DNA of 64,000 nt from Alnus glutinosa (lineage: Eukaryota; Streptophyta; Magnoliopsida; Fagales; Betulaceae): NCBI RefSeq assembly GCF_958979055.1, contig NC_084888.1, positions 34,839,804 through 34,903,803 on the forward strand, in the 5' to 3' direction. The notes under the pieces were generated by a model that was not told the origin of the DNA, searched no databases, and saw only the letters and a program-made list of their open reading frames with translations. The position numbers were made by a program, and so were the translations under genes. Shown here piece after piece: positions 59,640 through 64,000 of this stretch; the first letter of the stretch is position 1; each line of letters starts with the position of its first letter.

Positions 59640-60080
59640 CCGGGCAGCTCTTTGTGTCGATCTCACGCCGTAGAGTTTGAACGCGACTCGATCGTAGGCC
59701 TTGGTAGCTTCTATAGCCGTGTCGAAGGTCCCCAACCACACGTGCGAGTCGCGACGGTTGGGATCTCGGATCTCCGCCGCGTACATGCCCCACAGCTGTT
59801 GTCAGATCCCTCTGTAGTGCTTTTTCACTTCCACACTTGGGTTTTCCGGAATGGACAGGGAAGGTTGAGGTTGGGCATTTGGGTTCCCAACTTGGATCCA
59901 CTCTATTTTGCTTTTGCTCAAGAACAAAATCTTCAGCACCGGGCTGATTGTTGGAAATCTCTAGTGGGTGAGTTCTTTGGATTGGCTGAATGAGGAGTTT
60001 TTTGAAAATTTCAGTGTTTTTCGTGTAGTATGGAGAGTTGTTGGATCTTTCTGAAACAGTCGGTGAAATTGAATGGCGCA
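59640..60080 (-). pseudogene. AP2/ERF transcription factor fragment
   Basis: The AP2 domain lies at about 59660-59825. It reads KKHYRG, then a stop where an Arg codon is expected (tga read from 59804-59802), then [34 protein letters not shown] and [10 protein letters not shown]. The YAAEIRD and WLGTFDTA motifs define the family, and the wording suggests an ERF group IX-type gene. The upstream part (59826-60080) is probably the same gene's N-terminal region, in more than one frame. The downstream border abuts the ARMC6 piece directly, giving an ERF-ARMC6 fusion on one strand. Confidence 0.8.
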
Positions 60081-60378
60081 AACTTGTCAATAAAAAATGA
60101 ATAAAAAATAATAAAGAAATAATATAGAGTTAAGAATAGATAATCGGGTGTATAGTGTCTTTTAAAACTCATTAGCTAAACTAGATAAAGTGAGTTTTGA
60201 TTAACTATTTTAGATTGAAAAATAGAGAAGCTAGTGAGATTGTTCTTAGCAGCCTATAATTTTTAAAAACTCGTCAAAGTCAAAGAGTACTCATCCATAC
60301 GCACATTATCGCATCATCAACTTATAGCTTTTGACTTTGGCACGGTTTACGTGCACAAATTTCAAACTAAATACATTA

Positions 60379-60676
60379 GAATAATGTTAGAGACTATTTT
60401 TTTATTCTTAAAATTAATGTATTTTTAAAATCACCATCACTATGAGTAATGCTACAGAATAATTCCAAAAGCGCGAGGTAGTGGCATTATTGTAATTTTG
60501 TATTTAACTTTTACTCATTAATATTACAAAAATGCCACTCCATGTTGTGCTTTCTAGATACAAAGTTGTTCTGTAGCATTACTTCCATCATTATTTCATC
60601 TAATGATTATTTTAAAAGTCATATTAATTTTAGGCTGATAAAAAAAAAAAAGATAAAAAGATGACTCTTAGCATTC
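60379..60676. mobile_element. Mutator-like MITE split by a second MITE
   Basis: It is flanked by the 10-bp repeat aaatacatta (60369-60378 and 60677-60686). The ends gaataatgttagagac and, inverted, gaatgctaagagtc, each followed by a poly-T stretch and taaaattaat, are terminal inverted repeats. The target length fits Mutator-like elements. It is interrupted at 60445-60583. Confidence 0.75.
60445..60583. mobile_element. 139-bp MITE nested in the Mutator-like MITE
   Basis: It begins agtaatgctacagaa and ends ttctgtagcattact, a perfect 15-bp inverted repeat. Inner words gtggcatt and aatgccac are also mirrored. Confidence 0.85.
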
Positions 60677-61998
60677 AAATACATTAAGAGCATGTTGAAA
60701 TTGCGATAAGAAATTTAAAAAGTACAAAGCAATGTCAAGCAAAAATAGTTGTTTGATAAAAATAAATTATAAAAGTGACTTTTCTGCTCTTAAAAACTCA
60801 AGATTAGGTTTGAGAAACTTGAAAATGAGGTTTTTTTTTTTTAAAAAAAAAAAACCTTTTTTTCTCACACTTTTATGTTGACAAAAGATCTATTTCTCAA
60901 TGTAATCTATACATAAAAACTTGTACCAAACAAAAAGCTGGTCCGTTTGCTAAAAAAGTTTAAAGTATTTTTTTTTTTTTTTTTTGACTTTTTTAGAGAG
61001 AGAAAAAAAAGAATAAAAAGGTACTTTTGAAAAAAAAAAAAAAAACTTGAAAGTAATTTATTTTCTTATTTTCTTTCTAAAAAGCTATTTTTAGCTTTAA
61101 AAGTGATATTTTATAACGCAATTCTAAACAGACTCTTAGAACATTTACATTGAATTAGTCAAAAATTAAATTAACAAATTATCTATATTTGAGTAGTATA
61201 GCACTCAACAATGCAAAATAAACTAATAAAATTCTCTTGGTTTATTAAAATTAAATATAGGCTTAGTTTATTAAAATTCTCTTCAATTTTTTGTTTTCTA
61301 TTTTCAAAACAAAAATATTAACGTTCAATCCAAAATATAAAACATTTACAAAATACTCAAAACTGTTTTTACATTTATGTCGCATCAAAATAATTTTTCA
61401 AAAAAAGAAAAAGAAAAAAAATATTCTTAGAACACATTAACACTTGTATAGTTGGGTAAGAACATAAAGTCCATACACTTCTCTGTAAGCATAATTCAAT
61501 ACCACCAAAGAGTTAATCAAGAACATCATAATATTAAAGACTTTGATTATAGGCTGCAAATTTTTAGTAGGTTAAGAAAGATTGGGATGAGAGTTGATAT
61601 GAAACCTATCTGTCTAAATAAATTTTGAACTATTCAACCTCGGACAGGTGTATTTCATGTGAGATCTCTCACATGTATCGCTCAAATTGCTAATAATTTT
61701 AACAAAAAATTGTTAAACATCTTCATCCGATGAAGACTGTCGAGAGAGGCTATAGTATGACTTGGAATAAGATTGCATGTGACGTAGACCGAGGAGACAA
61801 TATTAGTAGTCCGGCATATATTATCATCAAATCATCACAAATAATTTAATAAATTACAGCAAGATATTTGATGATAAAAATAATTTAATAAAAAGTCGCA
61901 ATAGAATAAATTTCTCCAAGTATGGTTACTGGTTACTGGTTACTGGTTAGGGACGAACTCCCAGGCAGCCCTACACTCATATCCTCCGTTTCCATCTC

Positions 61999-62994
61999 AT
62001 CCAACGTATCTACATGCACCATGACCTGTTCAAGACGAGCAAACAAAAATGGAATATTAAGATTTACTTCTTCTTTCTTTTTTATTTGATGGATAATATA
62101 TATATATATATACATGAGAAAATTTTACTTACCATCTTTAATCTTTAATCTTTCATCTTTAATCTTTCGTCATTTTCACAATCCTCCTCTTAAACTTTTA
62201 AAAATGTCAATTTAGTATATTAATCTTTCAATTTTTTTCAGTGTCATCCATATGTTAGTATTTTCGTTAAATCTTATAGCAAAATTTCCAAAATACCACC
62301 TTTTTTTTTTTAGGATATTTTATTAAATCATGTTAAAATTCAAAAAATACCTGATTTTTATATATATATATATATATATAATTTTTTTTTAAAAGATTCA
62401 AGCATGATTATTTTTACAAATTACAATAAATCTTGACCAATGCTTAAATCCTGCAAAAAAAAATTTCTCTTTTTTTTTTTTCCCCTAAAAAAGATGAAGG
62501 GTATCTTAGAAATTTTAACACCTCTCCGATAAGATTTAACGAAAAATTCTAACAGAAATGTGAAATTAAAAAAAAAATTAAAAGATAAATTCATTAAATT
62601 AACATTTTTTAAAGTTTATAGATATAATTGCAAAAGTGATGAAAGATTAGGATCAGTAAGTAGATCGTTTTTCCATATATATAAACAGTGAAATTTACTT
62701 ACTTGGGTCAAGGGTGGTTAGGACTGCAGTGTGAGCGAAATCACAGTTGTAATCATGGCGGCCGGACTTGTAATAGTAAGCATTCATGACGAAGGATGCG
62801 TGGGAGGCAATGGCATTGGGTTGGAAGCAGGCTCCACCAGCTTGTATGGGCTTGCAATCCACCCCTGAGCTGCAAACGTAGTCTATGTTTGCCTGTAGCG
62901 CTGCATTGGTAGCACCTGCCTTTGGTACGCACCACTTCTTGCCTGCCACGGGTGCCGGACTTCCTGGCCTGGGCATTGGTCTATTACCTCCAGA
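61999..62994 (-). CDS. X8-domain (carbohydrate-binding module 43) protein, 3' exons
   Basis: Two exons are seen: complement(join(61999..62027, 62703..62994)), joined in phase across a GT-AG intron. They encode [10 protein letters not shown], then an X8 domain with its six cysteines ([40 protein letters not shown]) and motifs FVMNAYYY and [10 protein letters not shown]8 domains bind beta-1,3-glucan (callose); family members include plasmodesmal callose-binding proteins and the C-terminal modules of beta-1,3-glucanases. The protein stops right after CRYVG, with no Ser-rich GPI-anchor tail. The 5' exon with a signal peptide is not found. A hydrophobic stretch (LSFLLLCFCWGADLVV) on the minus strand near 63090-63135 has a weak donor, no ATG and a stop just before it. 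Confidence 0.75.
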
Positions 62995-64000
62995 CTGCAT
63001 AAATAACAAAAAGATTAATCATAGCATTGGACACAATCAACTAATTAGCATGTGATCCCTTAATTTCCAAGCAATTTAATACTAACACGACAAGATCTGC
63101 TCCCCAGCAAAAGCAGAGCAAAAGAAAAGACAACTAAATGAAGGCGCGATGATCCGATATTCAAATCTTAAAAACACATGCCTACTCCCTCTAAGCATGT
63201 GCCAGTGCTACTGTTACGTTAGTTAAAAAAAAAAAATTAAACAACCCCTCTCTTGGTCGGCGTCATTTCTAAGCAGCACGCGGGGTGACTGCCAGTTCAA
63301 AGATCAGATCCGATGGTCGCAACTGCCATAGCTTGCTTGTCATGGATAATTGTGACGACCCGATAACTCTGATAGTAGGGTGAACACTATCAAAGGCTTG
63401 GTGAGGGTGACCGATCATCCCATTACTTTCAGGACAGTCATCCTTGCACAACACATGTGCACAACTGTAAACACATACATTAGAACCCACCCTCTATATC
63501 TACACTCTACACAACATGTGCCATTTCTCTTACTTTCAAGGGAGCGGTCAACCACTCGTGAGAGTGGTTGGACATTTTTTATTTTATTTTTGGCCTGACG
63601 TGACAATGTCACTACCACATCAGCTCATAAGGTATGTAAATTGTTAGTAGGGCTAGCATTTTTCTATCTTGAATAGTACTAGTAAAACTGGTGCCTCATA
63701 TCGATCTTAAAAACAAATGTGGAACTTAAATGACACTTTTTTGTTTGTCTGAGCACAATGGAAACACTAATAGCAGAATGAACAAGAATTGGAGCCAGCA
63801 CATGATAAATATCATAATTAACTGTATAAATCAAATACGAAAAAGAAGGAAGAACAGAGATTGGTAATTGTACATCCTATTATTTTTCTTACTTCATGCC
63901 TCCCACATTGCACATAATACCAATATTGTTGTTTCTGCTAGCGATTGGGCAAGGGACAAACAAATCTGAAGACTTGTAACAAACAATTCGAAAACTTGTC
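62995..64000. other. Upstream of the X8 exons; no supported gene
   Basis: This is the intron or upstream DNA of the X8 gene. At 63350 a 'tgtgacgacccgataac' word resembles the start of some plant LTRs, without a matching end. Short minus and plus frames around 63269-63618 overlap each other and show no domain. Confidence 0.4.

Larger units (their letters stand above)
59087..60245. mobile_element. Pack-type terminal-inverted-repeat transposon carrying host gene pieces
   Basis: TTA occurs at 59084-59086 and 60246-60248 (within the longer shared word gttcttag). The left end gagcattcataatggg...ttagctaaaactcact and the reverse complement of the right end gaacaatctcactagc...taatcaaaactcacttt are related inverted repeats. 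No transposase is present. The interior is GC-rich (about 59330-59930), against AT-rich surroundings, and holds fragments of two unrelated genes. A TTA target site would suit the PIF/Harbinger group; an 8-bp duplication would suit hAT. Confidence 0.7.
60246..61998. other. Intergenic DNA with nested MITEs and poly-A/T runs
   Basis: Apart from the MITE pair listed separately there is only AT-rich DNA with long A or T runs (about 60834-60855, 60968-60985, 61031-61047). An 8-bp unit ggttactg is repeated three times at 61924-61948, just beyond the X8 gene stop. No gene is seen. Confidence 0.5.

Noticed and set aside
59454-59993. 179-codon plus frame
   Set aside because: It is antisense to the captured ERF and ARMC6 pieces, whose protein motifs are on the minus strand.

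Overview
This is nuclear DNA of a flowering plant, most likely a eudicot and probably a woody rosid. The evidence is spliced genes with GT-AG introns, plant-only families (DC1, X8, ENTH/VHS-type, AP2/ERF), a 377-residue plant actin with plant intron positions, AT-rich intergenic DNA, and many LINE, SINE and MITE relics. I cannot name the genus.

The left half (1 to about 33,510) is a recent tandem segmental duplication. Copy A runs from beyond the left edge to about 17,726. Copy B runs from there to about 33,510. Each copy carries, in order, KIN17 (+), a broken 5' fragment of a CFM3-like CRM splicing-factor gene (+), a DC1 zinc-binding protein gene (-), the very-long-chain enoyl-CoA reductase gene ECR/CER10 (+, four exons), and the promoter and leader of an actin gene (+). 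The actin coding region follows only copy B. In copy A the actin leader intron is cut in a poly-T run and joined straight to the KIN17 upstream region. The copies are about 99% identical in the ECR exons I compared by eye, but differ by several indels. The largest is a 2,948-bp block found only in copy A, between DC1 and ECR.

The single-copy right half carries the intact actin gene (+), an ENTH-domain adaptor gene (-, four exons, 265 aa), ALG5 dolichyl-phosphate beta-glucosyltransferase (-, ten exons, 335 aa), a tRNA-Lys(CUU) gene (+), a single-exon plant gene of unknown function (-), and the 3' part of an X8-domain gene (-). Between them lie nested repeats: a GC-rich foldback element, MITEs split by a SINE, a LINE or another MITE, and two LINE RNase H relics. 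A 1.16-kb terminal-inverted-repeat element carries captured pieces of two host genes (an AP2/ERF factor and an ARMC6-like gene).

The genes do not form one pathway. KIN17, ECR, ALG5, actin and the ENTH adaptor are housekeeping functions: DNA/RNA metabolism, fatty-acid elongation, N-glycan precursor synthesis, cytoskeleton and vesicle traffic. I did not find a new defence or operon-like system. The most unusual items are the Pack-type element with ERF and ARMC6 pieces, the LINE/5S rRNA chimera in ECR intron 2 (in both copies), and the placement of an orphan actin promoter and leader just upstream of KIN17 copy B.
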